The position numbers and the translations under genes were made by a program. The notes under the pieces are model-generated. The model searched no databases, was not told where the DNA came from, and saw nothing but the letters and a program-made list of their open reading frames with translations. From Shimia_B sp039815465 (GTDB lineage Bacteria > Pseudomonadota > Alphaproteobacteria > Rhodobacterales > Rhodobacteraceae), in contig JBCBZG010000020.1 in assembly GCA_039815465.1 (NCBI GenBank), forward strand, positions 22,152 to 86,151: a stretch of DNA of 64,000 nt, given 5' to 3'. Positions 26,608 to 36,395 of the stretch are shown here, piece by piece; positions within the stretch are counted from its first letter, which is position 1; the number at the start of each line of letters is the position of its first letter.

Positions 26608-27174
26608 ATGTCAAAGAAAGACAGCCTGGACGATTTTCTCGACGACGTAGATGACGCCGCTGCCGAAGAATACGCAGACGACATCGCAGAGATTTCAGAT
26701 GAGGCGGCAGAGCTCGATTCGTTGCGCGCGGAACGTGATGCGCTGCAGGACAAGTTCATGCGGGCCTTGGCCGATGCCGAAAACGCGCGGAAGCGGTCTG
26801 AGCGAGATCGGAAAGAGGCGGAAAATTATGGCGGCTCCAAGCTCGCCCGCGATCTTCTGCCGGTTTACGACAACATGAAACGCGCGCTTGAGGCGTCGAA
26901 GGAAAAGGACGGCGAAGCTGACGCCGCTCTGATGGAAGGCGTCGAGCTCACCATGCGGGAGCTTGTGAACACGTTCAAAAAGCATGGGATCGAGCCTATT
27001 TCACCTGAAGTCGGCGATAAATTCGACCCACAGCTGCACCAAGCCATGTTCGAAGCCCCAGTGCCCGGCACAAAAACGGGCGAGATCATCCAGGTCGCCG
27101 CAGAAGGGTTCATGCTTTACGACCGCTTGTTGCGCCCCGCGCAGGTTGGCGTCTCGTCGATGCCTGCCAGCTAG
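26608..27174 (+). CDS. grpE: Nucleotide exchange factor GrpE
   Basis: 188 residues. Acidic N-terminus, a long coiled coil ('ERDALQDKFMRALADAEN' onward), then the beta domain with 'DKFDPQLHQAMFEAPVPGTKTG'. It releases ADP from DnaK. Start ATG 26608 follows GAGGAAAG; the GTG at 26593 overlaps hrcA and is not needed. Convergent overlap of 4 nt with mutS. dnaK is not in the window. Confidence 0.94.
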   Translation: MSKKDSLDDFLDDVDDAAAEEYADDIAEISDEAAELDSLRAERDALQDKFMRALADAENARKRSERDRKEAENYGGSKLARDLLPVYDNMKRALEASKEKDGEADAALMEGVELTMRELVNTFKKHGIEPISPEVGDKFDPQLHQAMFEAPVPGTKTGEIIQVAAEGFMLYDRLLRPAQVGVSSMPAS

Positions 27175-29792
27175 TCTTTCAGTAGCGCCTTTAGCTCGTA
27201 GATCAGATCTAGTGCATCCCGGGCCGTCAGGTCGTCGGGGTGCACTTGGGACAGCCTGCTCTCAACCTCCGAGGTTTCGGGTGCTGGCTGTGCCACCGCC
27301 GCGGATGAAAACAGCGGCAGATCATCGACCAGCTGCGCCCGCGTTCCGCCGCCTTCCCGCTCCCCCTGTTCAAGCGCGTCGAGTACCACCTTGGCCCGTT
27401 CGATCACCGATGCCGGAAGTCCCGCAAGCTTGGCGACTTGCACCCCGTAGCTGCGATCTGCCACGCCCCGCCGCACTTCATGGAGGAAGATCACATCGCC
27501 GCGATGTTCTTTGACGGCGACGGTGGCGTTTTCCACGTGATCGAGCGTCTTAGAAAGCGCAGTCATCTCGTGATAATGGGTGGCGAAGAGGCCGCGGCAT
27601 TTGTTCACTTCGTGCAGATGTTCCAAAGCCGCCCAGGCGATGGACAGCCCGTCATAGGTCGAGGTGCCGCGCCCGATCTCATCCAAAATCACCAAGGCCC
27701 GATCATCCGCTTGATTAAGAATCGCCGCCGTTTCCACCATCTCCACCATAAAGGTCGAACGCCCCCGCGCCAGATCGTCGGAGGCGCCGACGCGGCTGAA
27801 CACCTGGCTGACAATCCCGATCCGCGCCGCGCGCGCAGGGACATAGCTTCCCATCTGCGCCAGCATTGTGATCAACGCATTCTGACGCAGAAAGGTCGAC
27901 TTCCCCGCCATGTTCGGCCCAGTCACGAGCCAAAGCCGCCCGTCATTCAGAGCACAATCATTGGCGATGAACTCCGCCCCGTCTGCGCGCAGGGCGGCCT
28001 CTACCACCGGGTGGCGACCGCCTTCGATGGCGAATTCTGCCCCATCCGTCAGGGTCGGGCGTACCCAATTCGCGGCTGACGCCAAATCAGCCAGGCCAGC
28101 TGCAACATCAAGCGCGGCAATCGCGTCGGAAAGCGCGCAAAGCGTCTCTGATGCGCCCAAAATATCGTCTCGAACCTGCGCAAAGATGCCCAGTTCAATG
28201 GTCAGCGCTTCCTGGCCAGCGCTTAGGATCTTTGTCTCTAGCTCTGACAGCTCCACCGTTGTGAATCGCACCGCGTTTGCCGTGGTCTGTCGGTGGATAA
28301 ACAGGCTCGACATCGCCTCAGACAGCATCTTTTCGCTGTGCGTCGCCGGTGTCTCCACAAAGTAGCCCAGCACATTGTTGTGCTTGATCTTTAGCGAGCT
28401 CACGCCCGCGGCATCTGCATAGGTCGCTTGCATCCCCGCGATCACGCTACGCCCGTCATCGCGCAGCGCGCGCAATTCGTCGAGCGCATCGTCATAACCG
28501 GTCGCCACAAACCCACCGCCGCGTGCCAGTAATGGGGGTTCCGCCACAAGCGCGTTCTCCAACGCCTCACCCAGAGCCGCTGCGCCGCGGAGCGGTTCCG
28601 CAAACGGCTCCAACGCCGGCACCTCATCAACCAAGCCTGCGATCCGCGCCCCGGCCCGTGCTGCACGGGCGATGGCCATCAGATCCCGCGGCCCGCCACG
28701 ATCGAGCGACAGCCGCGACAAAGCGCGCTCCAGATCCGGGCAATCCCTGAGTGCCACGCGCATATCCTCGCGGAGCATCGGTGCGTCGAGGCAGGCCTGT
28801 ACCTCGTCCAGCCGCTTGGCGATCACCGCGCCATCCCGCGATGGGCTCGACAGCCGCTGTTCCAGCATTCGCGCACCCGGAGCGGTACAGGTCCGGTCAA
28901 TCGTCGCCAAAAGCGACCCTGCCTTGCCCCCAGACATCGCGCGGGTCAGTTCGAGACTGCGCCGAGTGGCCGCGTCGATTTCCACATGCCTAGCGGGCCG
29001 CTCCCGCTGTGGGGGGCGCAGCATCGGCAGCTTGCCCTTTTGCGTGAGTTCCAAGTAGCTGAGCAGCGCTCCCAACGCGCCTGCTTCTGCGCGGCTGAAA
29101 TCGGCGAACACATCTAGGGTCGCCACGCCGTAGACCCGGGCGCAAATCTCCCCCGCTTGGGCACTATCAAAGCTCGCACGCGTGACCTCGGTTGCCGAGG
29201 CACCGCCGTCGCCCACAATCGGCTCTAATTCGGCAAAACTCGCCTCACTCAGCAGAACTTCAGAGGGCATAAGCCGTGCCAATTCAGGCCCCAGTTTGAC
29301 CCGCGGGCAGGGTGCCACACGCAGCTCACCCGTGGACATATCCACCCAGGCCAGCGCGCCGTCGTCCCGCACCAGGCCATAGGCGGCGAGGTAGTTGTTG
29401 CGCCGGGCATCGAGTAGCGCATCCTCGATCAGTGTCCCCGGCGTCACCAGCCGCACAACCCCGCGCTTCACGACCGCCTTGTACCCGCGTTTCTTCGCTT
29501 CCTCCGGGCTTTCCAGCTGCTCACCCACCGCCACACGGAACCCTTTGCGGATGAGCGTCAGCAGATACCCTTCTGCGGCGTGGACAGGCACACCGCACAT
29601 CGCGATATCCTCGCCCAGGTGCTTGCCACGCTTCGTCAGGGCGATGTCCAACGCTGCCGCCGCCGCCACCGCGTCATCAAAGAAAAGCTCGTAAAAATCG
29701 CCCATCCGGTAGAACAAGAGAGCATCGGGATACTCCGCCTTAATCTCCAGATATTGCGCCATCATCGGCGTCACGGTGTTAGCACTGCCCAT
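27171..29792 (-). CDS. mutS: DNA mismatch repair protein MutS
   Basis: About 873 residues. N-terminal mismatch-recognition domain with 'FYRMGDFYELFFDDA' (the Phe-x-Glu type motif is in the 'GDFYELF' segment), central lever and clamp domains, and the ATPase with 'GPNMAGKSTFLRQ', 'DEIGRGTSTYDGLSIAWA' and 'ATHYHE'. The start is uncertain: ATG 29792 or GTG 29816, neither with a strong ribosome site; homologues usually begin just before 'VTPMMAQY', which favours 29792. Divergent from maeB. Confidence 0.94.
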   Translation of the reverse strand: MGSANTVTPMMAQYLEIKAEYPDALLFYRMGDFYELFFDDAVAAAAALDIALTKRGKHLGEDIAMCGVPVHAAEGYLLTLIRKGFRVAVGEQLESPEEAKKRGYKAVVKRGVVRLVTPGTLIEDALLDARRNNYLAAYGLVRDDGALAWVDMSTGELRVAPCPRVKLGPELARLMPSEVLLSEASFAELEPIVGDGGASATEVTRASFDSAQAGEICARVYGVATLDVFADFSRAEAGALGALLSYLELTQKGKLPMLRPPQRERPARHVEIDAATRRSLELTRAMSGGKAGSLLATIDRTCTAPGARMLEQRLSSPSRDGAVIAKRLDEVQACLDAPMLREDMRVALRDCPDLERALSRLSLDRGGPRDLMAIARAARAGARIAGLVDEVPALEPFAEPLRGAAALGEALENALVAEPPLLARGGGFVATGYDDALDELRALRDDGRSVIAGMQATYADAAGVSSLKIKHNNVLGYFVETPATHSEKMLSEAMSSLFIHRQTTANAVRFTTVELSELETKILSAGQEALTIELGIFAQVRDDILGASETLCALSDAIAALDVAAGLADLASAANWVRPTLTDGAEFAIEGGRHPVVEAALRADGAEFIANDCALNDGRLWLVTGPNMAGKSTFLRQNALITMLAQMGSYVPARAARIGIVSQVFSRVGASDDLARGRSTFMVEMVETAAILNQADDRALVILDEIGRGTSTYDGLSIAWAALEHLHEVNKCRGLFATHYHEMTALSKTLDHVENATVAVKEHRGDVIFLHEVRRGVADRSYGVQVAKLAGLPASVIERAKVVLDALEQGEREGGGTRAQLVDDLPLFSSAAVAQPAPETSEVESRLSQVHPDDLTARDALDLIYELKALLKD

Positions 29793-29893
29793 AGCCGCGA
29801 CCGTATCCAAGCGCACGCCGGGCGAAAAGGGGCGCGCATCGTTGAATGCACGTCAAACCCCCGATAATGAAGTCCGACGAGAGGGAGGCCCGC

Positions 29894-32149
29894 ATGTCCA
29901 AAACCAAAGTCACCGTTGAGGACGCGCTTGCGTTTCATATGGAGCCCACCCCGGGCAAGTTCGAGATTCAGGCGACCGTACCCATGGCCACCCAGCGTGA
30001 CTTGTCCCTAGCCTATTCGCCCGGCGTCGCGCATCCTTGTCTCGCCATCGCGGAGAACCCCGAGACTGCGTATGACTACACCAACAAGGGCAATCTTGTG
30101 GCTGTCATCTCCAACGGGACGGCGGTGCTGGGTTTGGGCAATCTGGGCGCGTTAGGCTCGAAACCGGTGATGGAGGGGAAGAGCGTCCTCTTTAAACGCT
30201 TTGCCGATGTGAACTCTATCGACCTTGAGCTCGATACCGAGGATGTGGATGCCTTCGTCAACGCTGTGCGCCTCCTCGGGCCCTCCTTCGGCGGGATCAA
30301 TCTGGAGGATATCAAAGCTCCAGAGTGCTTCATCATCGAACAGACGCTGAAGGAGCAGATGGATATCCCCGTCTTCCACGACGACCAGCACGGCACTGCC
30401 GTGATCTGCGCGGCGGGCCTCATCAACGCGCTGCACCTGTCGGGAAAGAAGATTGAGGACGTCAAAATCGTGCTCAACGGCGCAGGGGCCGCGGGCATCG
30501 CCTGTATCGAGCTGCTGAAAGCCATGGGCGCACGGCACGAAAACTGCATCTGCTGCGACACGAAGGGCGTGATTTACCAGGGACGGACCGAGGGGATGAA
30601 CCAGTGGAAATCTGGTCATGCCGTTAAAACCGACCTGCGCACGCTGAAACAAGCGATGGAGGGGGCGGATGTTTTCCTCGGGGTATCGGTCAAGGGCGCG
30701 GTGACGCAAGCGATGGTCGAGTCCATGGCGCCTGATCCGGTGATCTTTGCCATGGCAAACCCGGACCCCGAAATCACGCCCGAAGAAGCGCAGGCGATCC
30801 GGTCTGATGCCATCGTCGCAACAGGCCGCAGCGACTACCCGAACCAGGTCAACAACGTGCTTGGATTCCCGTACCTGTTCCGAGGGGCGCTCGACATTCA
30901 CGCCCGCGCAATCAATGACGAGATGAAGATCGCCTGCGCCCAAGCGCTCGCCGGTCTTGCGCGCGAAGATGTTCCGGATGAGGTTGGCATGGCCTACGGT
31001 CGCGAGCTCAGCTTTGGCCGCGACTACATCATCCCCACGCCGTTTGATCCGAGACTAATCCACCGTATTCCGCCCGCTGTGGCTCGCGCGGGCATGGACA
31101 CGGGCGTTGCGCGCAGGCCCATCGTGGATATGGAAGCCTACGAACTGAACCTGAAAACCCGGATGGACCCGACCGCCTCCATCCTCTCAGGCATCAACGA
31201 CCGGGCCCGCGCTGCGCAGGCGCGTATGATCTTTGCGGAGGGTGACGATCCCCGCGTGCTCCGGGCGGCGGTGCAATATCAGCGCCAGGGGCTCGGTCAG
31301 GCCGTTGTCATTGGCCGGGATTTTGAGGTCAAAACGGCGCTCGAAGCGCTCGGCCTCGGCGATGCCATGAGCGATATCGAGGTGATGAACGCCGCCAAGA
31401 CCGAGCATTTGGACACGTATAAGGCGTTTCTTTACGACCGGCTCCAGCGCAAAGGCTTTGACGCGCAGGATATCCACCGGCTCGCCGCTCGCGACCGCCA
31501 TGTGTTTGCCGCGCTTATGGCTGCGCACGGGCATGGCGACGGGGTCGTGACCGGGGCCACCCGCAAGAGCGCCCATATCTTGGAGCTGATCAACCACGTC
31601 TTTGACGCGCAACCGTCCCAAGGGGCCGTGGGTGTCACTGCGGTGCTGAACCGAGGGCGTATCGTGCTGATGGCCGACACGCTCGTCCACGAATGGCCCG
31701 ATGAAAACGACCTTGCCGATATCGCCGAACGCGGGGCAGGGGTGGCGCGGGCGCTGGGCCTCGACCCGCGGGTGGCGTTTGTGAGCTTTTCGACCTTTGG
31801 CTACCCGGTCTCGGAGCGTGCCGAAAAGATGCATCAGGCGCCAAAAGTGCTCGAAGAGCGCGGGGTGGATTTCGAGTACGAGGGTGAGATGACCGTCGAC
31901 GTAGCGCTGAACGAGCAGGCCATGGCGCAATACCCGTTCTCCCGCCTGTCGGGTCCAGCCAACGTGCTTGTTGTCCCTGCTCGCCACTCCGCATCCATCT
32001 CCGTGAAACTGATGCAAGAGATGGCAGGTGCGACCGTGATCGGGCCGATCCTGACGGGCATCGACAAGCCCATTCAGCTCTGTTCGACCGTGTCCACGGC
32101 CAATGACATTCTCAACATGGCCGTCATTGCGGCGTGCAATATCCGGTGA
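29894..32149 (+). CDS. maeB: NADP-dependent malic enzyme with phosphotransacetylase-like C-terminus
   Basis: 751 residues. The N-terminal half is malic enzyme: 'YSPGVAHPCLAI', 'VFHDDQHGTAVI', 'LNGAGAAGIACIELL' and 'FAMANPDPEI'. The C-terminal half (from about residue 430) resembles phosphate acetyltransferase, as in all long MaeB proteins; there it is regulatory and usually not an active transferase. It makes pyruvate and NADPH from malate. ATG 29894 has GGGAGG upstream. Confidence 0.94.
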   Translation: MSKTKVTVEDALAFHMEPTPGKFEIQATVPMATQRDLSLAYSPGVAHPCLAIAENPETAYDYTNKGNLVAVISNGTAVLGLGNLGALGSKPVMEGKSVLFKRFADVNSIDLELDTEDVDAFVNAVRLLGPSFGGINLEDIKAPECFIIEQTLKEQMDIPVFHDDQHGTAVICAAGLINALHLSGKKIEDVKIVLNGAGAAGIACIELLKAMGARHENCICCDTKGVIYQGRTEGMNQWKSGHAVKTDLRTLKQAMEGADVFLGVSVKGAVTQAMVESMAPDPVIFAMANPDPEITPEEAQAIRSDAIVATGRSDYPNQVNNVLGFPYLFRGALDIHARAINDEMKIACAQALAGLAREDVPDEVGMAYGRELSFGRDYIIPTPFDPRLIHRIPPAVARAGMDTGVARRPIVDMEAYELNLKTRMDPTASILSGINDRARAAQARMIFAEGDDPRVLRAAVQYQRQGLGQAVVIGRDFEVKTALEALGLGDAMSDIEVMNAAKTEHLDTYKAFLYDRLQRKGFDAQDIHRLAARDRHVFAALMAAHGHGDGVVTGATRKSAHILELINHVFDAQPSQGAVGVTAVLNRGRIVLMADTLVHEWPDENDLADIAERGAGVARALGLDPRVAFVSFSTFGYPVSERAEKMHQAPKVLEERGVDFEYEGEMTVDVALNEQAMAQYPFSRLSGPANVLVVPARHSASISVKLMQEMAGATVIGPILTGIDKPIQLCSTVSTANDILNMAVIAACNIR

Positions 32150-32153
32150 AGTC

Positions 32154-33020
32154 GTGACTGTTTTCTGCGTCGGATCCATCAACGCGGACCATTTTTACGA
32201 GGTCCCCCACATCCCCGCCCCGGGGGAGACGCTGTCAGGCTCGAACCACCGCGTTGGGCTTGGTGGGAAAGGCGCGAACCAATCCGTGGCCGCCGCTCAG
32301 GCAGGGTCGCGGGTGGTCCATATCGGGGCCATCGGCGCCGATGGGGCCTGGACGGTGGAGCGGCTGCGGGGCCTCGGGGTCGACACGACCCATATCGCCA
32401 CCGTGAATGAACCCACCGCCCACGCGATCATCAATGTGGCCGCCGACGGCGAGAATGCCATCGTCATCTATTCCGGGGCCAATCTTTGCCAGACGCAACA
32501 GGCGATTAAAGGCGGATTGGGCTCTGCCCAAGCAGGTGATATCCTCATCCTCCAGAACGAAGCGAATATGCAGGTGGAGGCGGCTGCGCGCGCTCGCGCC
32601 GCGGGCCTCACTGTCGTGTATTCCGCAGCGCCGTTCGACGAGGCCGCGGTGCGGGCCGTTCTTCCCTACACCGATATTCTCGTGGTCAATGATTTGGAGG
32701 CCACGCAGCTAGAGACTGCGTTCGGCGTTCCCGCAGAAGATCTGCCTGTCAAAGGTCTCGTTATCACGCGCGGCGCCAATGGCGCGGACTATTTGGCCGA
32801 GGGCACAACACTCCACGTCGACGCTGTGCCTGTTATGCCCGTAGATACCACAGGGGCGGGTGACACATTTCTCGGGTACTTCGTGGCGGGTCTGGATCAG
32901 GGTCTAACGCACCACAACGCACTCGAACTTGCGGCGAAAGCGGCAGCGCTGAAAGTAACACGGCCCGGAACAGCGGATGCCATCCCGAGCCGTGCGGAGG
33001 TTGAAACATTCAACTCTTAA
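32154..33020 (+). CDS. PfkB-family sugar kinase, ribokinase-like
   Basis: 288 residues. 'GSINADHFYEVPHIPAPGET' and 'GGKGANQSVAAAQAG' near the start and 'DTTGAGDTFLGYF' near the end are PfkB signatures, with the catalytic Asp in the last one. The N-terminal GG-KGANQ pattern favours ribokinase, but adenosine or other nucleoside kinases share it and no ribose transport genes are nearby. GTG 32154 starts 4 nt after the maeB stop, so the two are likely co-transcribed. Convergent overlap of 4 nt with msrA. Confidence 0.82.
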   Translation: MTVFCVGSINADHFYEVPHIPAPGETLSGSNHRVGLGGKGANQSVAAAQAGSRVVHIGAIGADGAWTVERLRGLGVDTTHIATVNEPTAHAIINVAADGENAIVIYSGANLCQTQQAIKGGLGSAQAGDILILQNEANMQVEAAARARAAGLTVVYSAAPFDEAAVRAVLPYTDILVVNDLEATQLETAFGVPAEDLPVKGLVITRGANGADYLAEGTTLHVDAVPVMPVDTTGAGDTFLGYFVAGLDQGLTHHNALELAAKAAALKVTRPGTADAIPSRAEVETFNS

Positions 33021-33676
33021 CTCGCGAACGGTGCTGCTGACCCCCACAGCGCACGCACCTTCGCATCCCGGCCGCATCCCTCGCGGTAGCGCTTGTAGGC
33101 TTCGGCCTTGGACCGGGGCCCAAAGCGCGTCAGGATGATCTGGGTCTGCTTGTAGTAATCCTGGTGATACGCATCTGCCGGATAAAACGGCGTAGCATCC
33201 AGGATCGGCGTCACCACGGTCCGGCCAAGCGCGGATTGCGCATCGGCCTTTGCCCGCTCAGCGGCGGCCCGCTCGGTGCCGTTCTCGACAAAGAGAGCTG
33301 TGCGATAGCTTTCGCCACGATCGCAGAACTGCCCACCCGCATCCGTAGGATCGACGGAGCGGAAAAACGCATTGAGCAGTGTGTCGAGCGACACAACATC
33401 CGCGTCATAGGTGATTTGGACGGCCTCGTAGTGACCTGTGCCGCCGCGCACGACTTGCTTGTATGTTGGGTTCGCGACTGTCCCGCCGGAGAACCCGCTG
33501 ACCGCTTCGATCACGCCGTCAACGCTCTCAAAATCCTTTTCCACGCACCAAAAGCAGCCGCCTGCCACGGTGATTGTTTGCACGTCGCGCGCCTGAGCTT
33601 GTGTGCACTGAAGCACGAATGCCGCCGCGATGGCCAAGGCGGCCAGGAAGGGGCGGGGTTGGTGAATATCGAACAT
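33017..33676 (-). CDS. msrA: Exported peptide methionine (S)-S-oxide reductase MsrA
   Basis: 219 residues. A signal peptide covers residues 1-29 with a likely cut after 'AQA'. The active site is 'GGCFWC' with nucleophile Cys41, then 'GFSGGTVANPTYKQVVRGGTGHYEAVQITYD' in parts and 'FCDRGESYRTALF'. It repairs oxidised methionine, here outside the cytoplasm. ATG 33676 has GGAGG 7-8 nt upstream. Confidence 0.92.
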   Translation of the reverse strand: MFDIHQPRPFLAALAIAAAFVLQCTQAQARDVQTITVAGGCFWCVEKDFESVDGVIEAVSGFSGGTVANPTYKQVVRGGTGHYEAVQITYDADVVSLDTLLNAFFRSVDPTDAGGQFCDRGESYRTALFVENGTERAAAERAKADAQSALGRTVVTPILDATPFYPADAYHQDYYKQTQIILTRFGPRSKAEAYKRYREGCGRDAKVRALWGSAAPFAS

Positions 33677-33804
33677 GAGGTCGCCTCCGTTAACTGTTGC
33701 GCCGGTTGTGACGCGCCCGCCGTTCAAACCCAACTCACGGGGACGGGAGGTCACGGCCTAGTTACTCCTTGAAATCGACGGCGCGGCCCGGCAGCCTTTG
33801 CCAC

Positions 33805-34713
33805 ATGGACCAGATGACCACCCACCAGGCCGAAGACGACGCGCGCAACGAGACGATCAAGATTTACGTCGACGGCGCGCTTGTGCCCCGGGAAGACGCG
33901 AAAATCAGTGTCTATGACAGCGGTTTCATGCTCGGCGATGGGGTGTGGGAGGGGCTGAGGCTCTATAACGGGCGCTGGGCGTTTGTAGACGAACACCTGG
34001 ATCGCCTGTTCGAAGCAGCCAGAGCGATCGACCTTGAATTGCCGCTGGATCGTGCCGGAATGTTACAAGCGTTGGAGGATACCAGGGCCGCCAATGAGAT
34101 GGAAACAGACGCCCACGCCCGGCTGATCGTGACCCGGGGCGTCAAAATCCGCCCGTTTCAGCACCCGTCACTGTCCCGCTCCGGACCGACCATGGTGATC
34201 ATCATGGAGCATTCGCGCCCGAAATTACCGCGGCCGATCCGGCTCGCTACCGTTCCACATGCGCGTGGTCTGCCCATGACGCAGGACCCAAAGCTGAATT
34301 CCCATTCGAAGCTGAACTGCATCCTCGCCTGTATCGCCGCTGAAAAGGCGGGCGCCGATGAGGCGCTGATGCTCGATGCCCATGGCTTCGTGAACACCAC
34401 CAACGCCTGCAACTTTTTCATCGTCCGCAAGGGCGCGGTTTGGACCTCCACCGGGGATTACTGCATGAATGGGATCACCCGGCAAAAGGTGATCGACCTG
34501 TGCCGGGCCGACGGGATCCCGGTCCACGAGCGCAACTATTCCCTGGTGGATACATACGGCGCAGACGAGGCATTCCTAACTGGAACATTCGGCGCGCAGA
34601 CCCCAGTGAGCGAAATCGACGGTCGCCCCATCGGCTCAGGAGAGATGGGTCCCGTCACGACCCGGATCCGCGGTCTTTACCAAGACCTCATCGCGCGGGA
34701 ATGCCCCCTTTGA
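33805..34713 (+). CDS. Class IV aminotransferase-like PLP enzyme
   Basis: 302 residues of the fold of D-amino acid and branched-chain aminotransferases. 'YDSGFMLGDGVWEGLR' and the PLP-binding Lys169 in 'SHSKLNC' are present. The usual 'G-x-V-[ST]-E-G-x-x-x-N' segment reads 'GFVNTTNACNFFIV' (residues 194-207): the glutamate that contacts the PLP ring nitrogen in known members is replaced by Thr198. Substrate therefore cannot be guessed from family. Start is ATG 33805 or 33814, no good ribosome site at either. The next gene, 19 nt away, is a P-loop sulfotransferase-like protein. Confidence 0.8.
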   Translation: MDQMTTHQAEDDARNETIKIYVDGALVPREDAKISVYDSGFMLGDGVWEGLRLYNGRWAFVDEHLDRLFEAARAIDLELPLDRAGMLQALEDTRAANEMETDAHARLIVTRGVKIRPFQHPSLSRSGPTMVIIMEHSRPKLPRPIRLATVPHARGLPMTQDPKLNSHSKLNCILACIAAEKAGADEALMLDAHGFVNTTNACNFFIVRKGAVWTSTGDYCMNGITRQKVIDLCRADGIPVHERNYSLVDTYGADEAFLTGTFGAQTPVSEIDGRPIGSGEMGPVTTRIRGLYQDLIARECPL

Positions 34714-34732
34714 GACTGGCTGTGAGGCGCCC

Positions 34733-35434
34733 GTGAGAATCGCCATGTGGTCCGGCCCCCGCAACCTGTCGACCGCGATGATGTACGCGTTTGGCAATCG
34801 CGGCGACATGACAGCGGTCGATGAGCCGTTTTACGGCGCCTATCTGGCCCAAACGGGAATCAACCACCCGCTGGCGCAGGAGACGATGGCCGCTTTGGAC
34901 TGCGACCCGGAGAGCGTGGCGCAGAATTTGGCCCTCTACCCCACGCCTCACCAATATGAGAAACACATGGTGCACCATATGCGCCCCGGCTTCCCGCTGG
35001 ACTGGATGGATGAGGTGCAGAATGTCTTCCTCCTCCGCCACCCGGCGCGTGTGCTGGCGAGCTATCTGCAGAAACGGGAGGCACCTACGGCAGAAGACCT
35101 CGGCTTTACGCAGATGCGCCGCCTCTTTGACCGGGCCAGCCGCGGCGCGATCCCTGCAGTGATCGATAGCGAGGATGTCCTTAGGAACCCCCGTACAGCG
35201 CTAAGTGCGCTGTGTTCGGCCCTGTGCCTGCCTTTTGATGATGCGATGCTGTCATGGCCCACAGGTCCCAAACACTTTGACGGCCCCTGGGCGCCACACT
35301 GGTATGGTGCCGTGCACCGATCTACGGGGTTCGCGTCCGCGCCCGGAGACGTGCCCGGTGTTCCACCCGGCTATACCGACATGATCGATGTAGCGATGGC
35401 GGATTACACCTGGATGCGCCAGCACAGGGTCTGA
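34733..35434 (+). CDS. P-loop sulfotransferase-like protein
   Basis: 233 residues. An N-terminal P-loop-like 'SGPRNLST' (residues 7-14) corresponds to the 5'-phosphosulfate loop of PAPS-dependent sulfotransferases, and 'RHPARVLAS' (102-110) to the 3'-phosphate-binding RxP...S motif. No membrane segment, so cytosolic. GTG 34733 has GAGG six bases before it. Very close spacing to the aminotransferase gene suggests one transcript and a shared pathway; the acceptor is unknown and enzymatic activity is inference. Confidence 0.7.
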   Translation: MRIAMWSGPRNLSTAMMYAFGNRGDMTAVDEPFYGAYLAQTGINHPLAQETMAALDCDPESVAQNLALYPTPHQYEKHMVHHMRPGFPLDWMDEVQNVFLLRHPARVLASYLQKREAPTAEDLGFTQMRRLFDRASRGAIPAVIDSEDVLRNPRTALSALCSALCLPFDDAMLSWPTGPKHFDGPWAPHWYGAVHRSTGFASAPGDVPGVPPGYTDMIDVAMADYTWMRQHRV

Positions 35435-35558
35435 CGCGTGCCTACTCAGTTAAGACTTTGTGCGATCTGACTTCCGCAGCCGAGCCTCCTTCGAGCACTG
35501 ACCACACCGGCACCAAAGCCCACTATTCCTCGCGAGCGCGACGCGATACACGGGATTT

Positions 35559-36395
35559 ATGGTCGACATCGTTGGATACATCCGCTTTTCCCATCCTGCC
35601 CGCAGCGATGTTCGCATTCACCGGCAGCAGGAGGGGCCCGCGCTGCTCAAGGCCATTTGGGACCCTCAAACGCTCGATGTGCGGTTTGCGTGTTTTGAGC
35701 AGTTCACGCTGCCGTCGATCCAGTCGCAAACCGACAAGGACTTTCGCATCTGCGTGGCCGCAAGCCCGCGCATGCCTGGCGCGTATCTCGACCGGTTGCG
35801 CGCCTGTACGGCCCATATTCCTCAGATTGATCTTTTTATTGAGGACGCGGAGCCGGATCAGAAGGTCCACGATCTTTTTGATGCGTGGTTCGCGGGCCAA
35901 TCGCCGAAAGCCCCGGGTAGCACGCTGCATTTCCGCCTCGACGATGATGATGCACTGTCCCAGCATATGATCGCGCACATGCGAAAATCCGCCGCCCATA
36001 TGCAAGTGGGGGAGGTCTTTTCCGCGCCCAATGGCATCTTGGCGGGGTGCCTAGACGGCGCCCCGAGCATCACACCCCATTCGCAATTCTTCCTTGGGAT
36101 CGGGCTTGGGTTTCTCCGCGACAATGCTGATCCAGAAGTGTCGCCCTATCGCGGTCCGCCCCATGTGCACCTATCCTGGCATGTCCCCGCCCGCCTGTCG
36201 CCGCTCTATCCCGCTTGGATTCGGACCACGCACCGGGCGAGCGATACTCAGCCGATGAATGACAAACGGCTGCGGGCCGCGGAGCGCGTGGGGGCCAAGC
36301 TGCCCAAGCGACACAATACCGCCAAACGGATTGAAAAGTCCTTTCCCTTCCTCACCTACGACACGCTCGCCGCCGCGATGATCGAGCTGTCATAG
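35559..36395 (+). CDS. Putative rhamnosyltransferase-like glycosyltransferase
   Basis: 278 residues. N-terminal 'FACFEQFTLPSIQSQTDKDFRICV', then the metal-binding acidic run 'RLDDDDAL' around residue 127, as in the family often annotated 'putative rhamnosyl transferase'. No membrane segment. It begins 125 nt after the sulfotransferase-like gene and converges on a VPLPA-CTERM gene, overlapping it by 44 nt. Donor and acceptor are unknown. Confidence 0.75.
   Translation: MVDIVGYIRFSHPARSDVRIHRQQEGPALLKAIWDPQTLDVRFACFEQFTLPSIQSQTDKDFRICVAASPRMPGAYLDRLRACTAHIPQIDLFIEDAEPDQKVHDLFDAWFAGQSPKAPGSTLHFRLDDDDALSQHMIAHMRKSAAHMQVGEVFSAPNGILAGCLDGAPSITPHSQFFLGIGLGFLRDNADPEVSPYRGPPHVHLSWHVPARLSPLYPAWIRTTHRASDTQPMNDKRLRAAERVGAKLPKRHNTAKRIEKSFPFLTYDTLAAAMIELS

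Noticed and set aside
33017..33676. MsrA as a lipoprotein (cysteine at residue 24)
   Set aside because: The residues before the cysteine (VLQ) do not fit a lipobox; a signal peptidase I cut after AQA is simpler.
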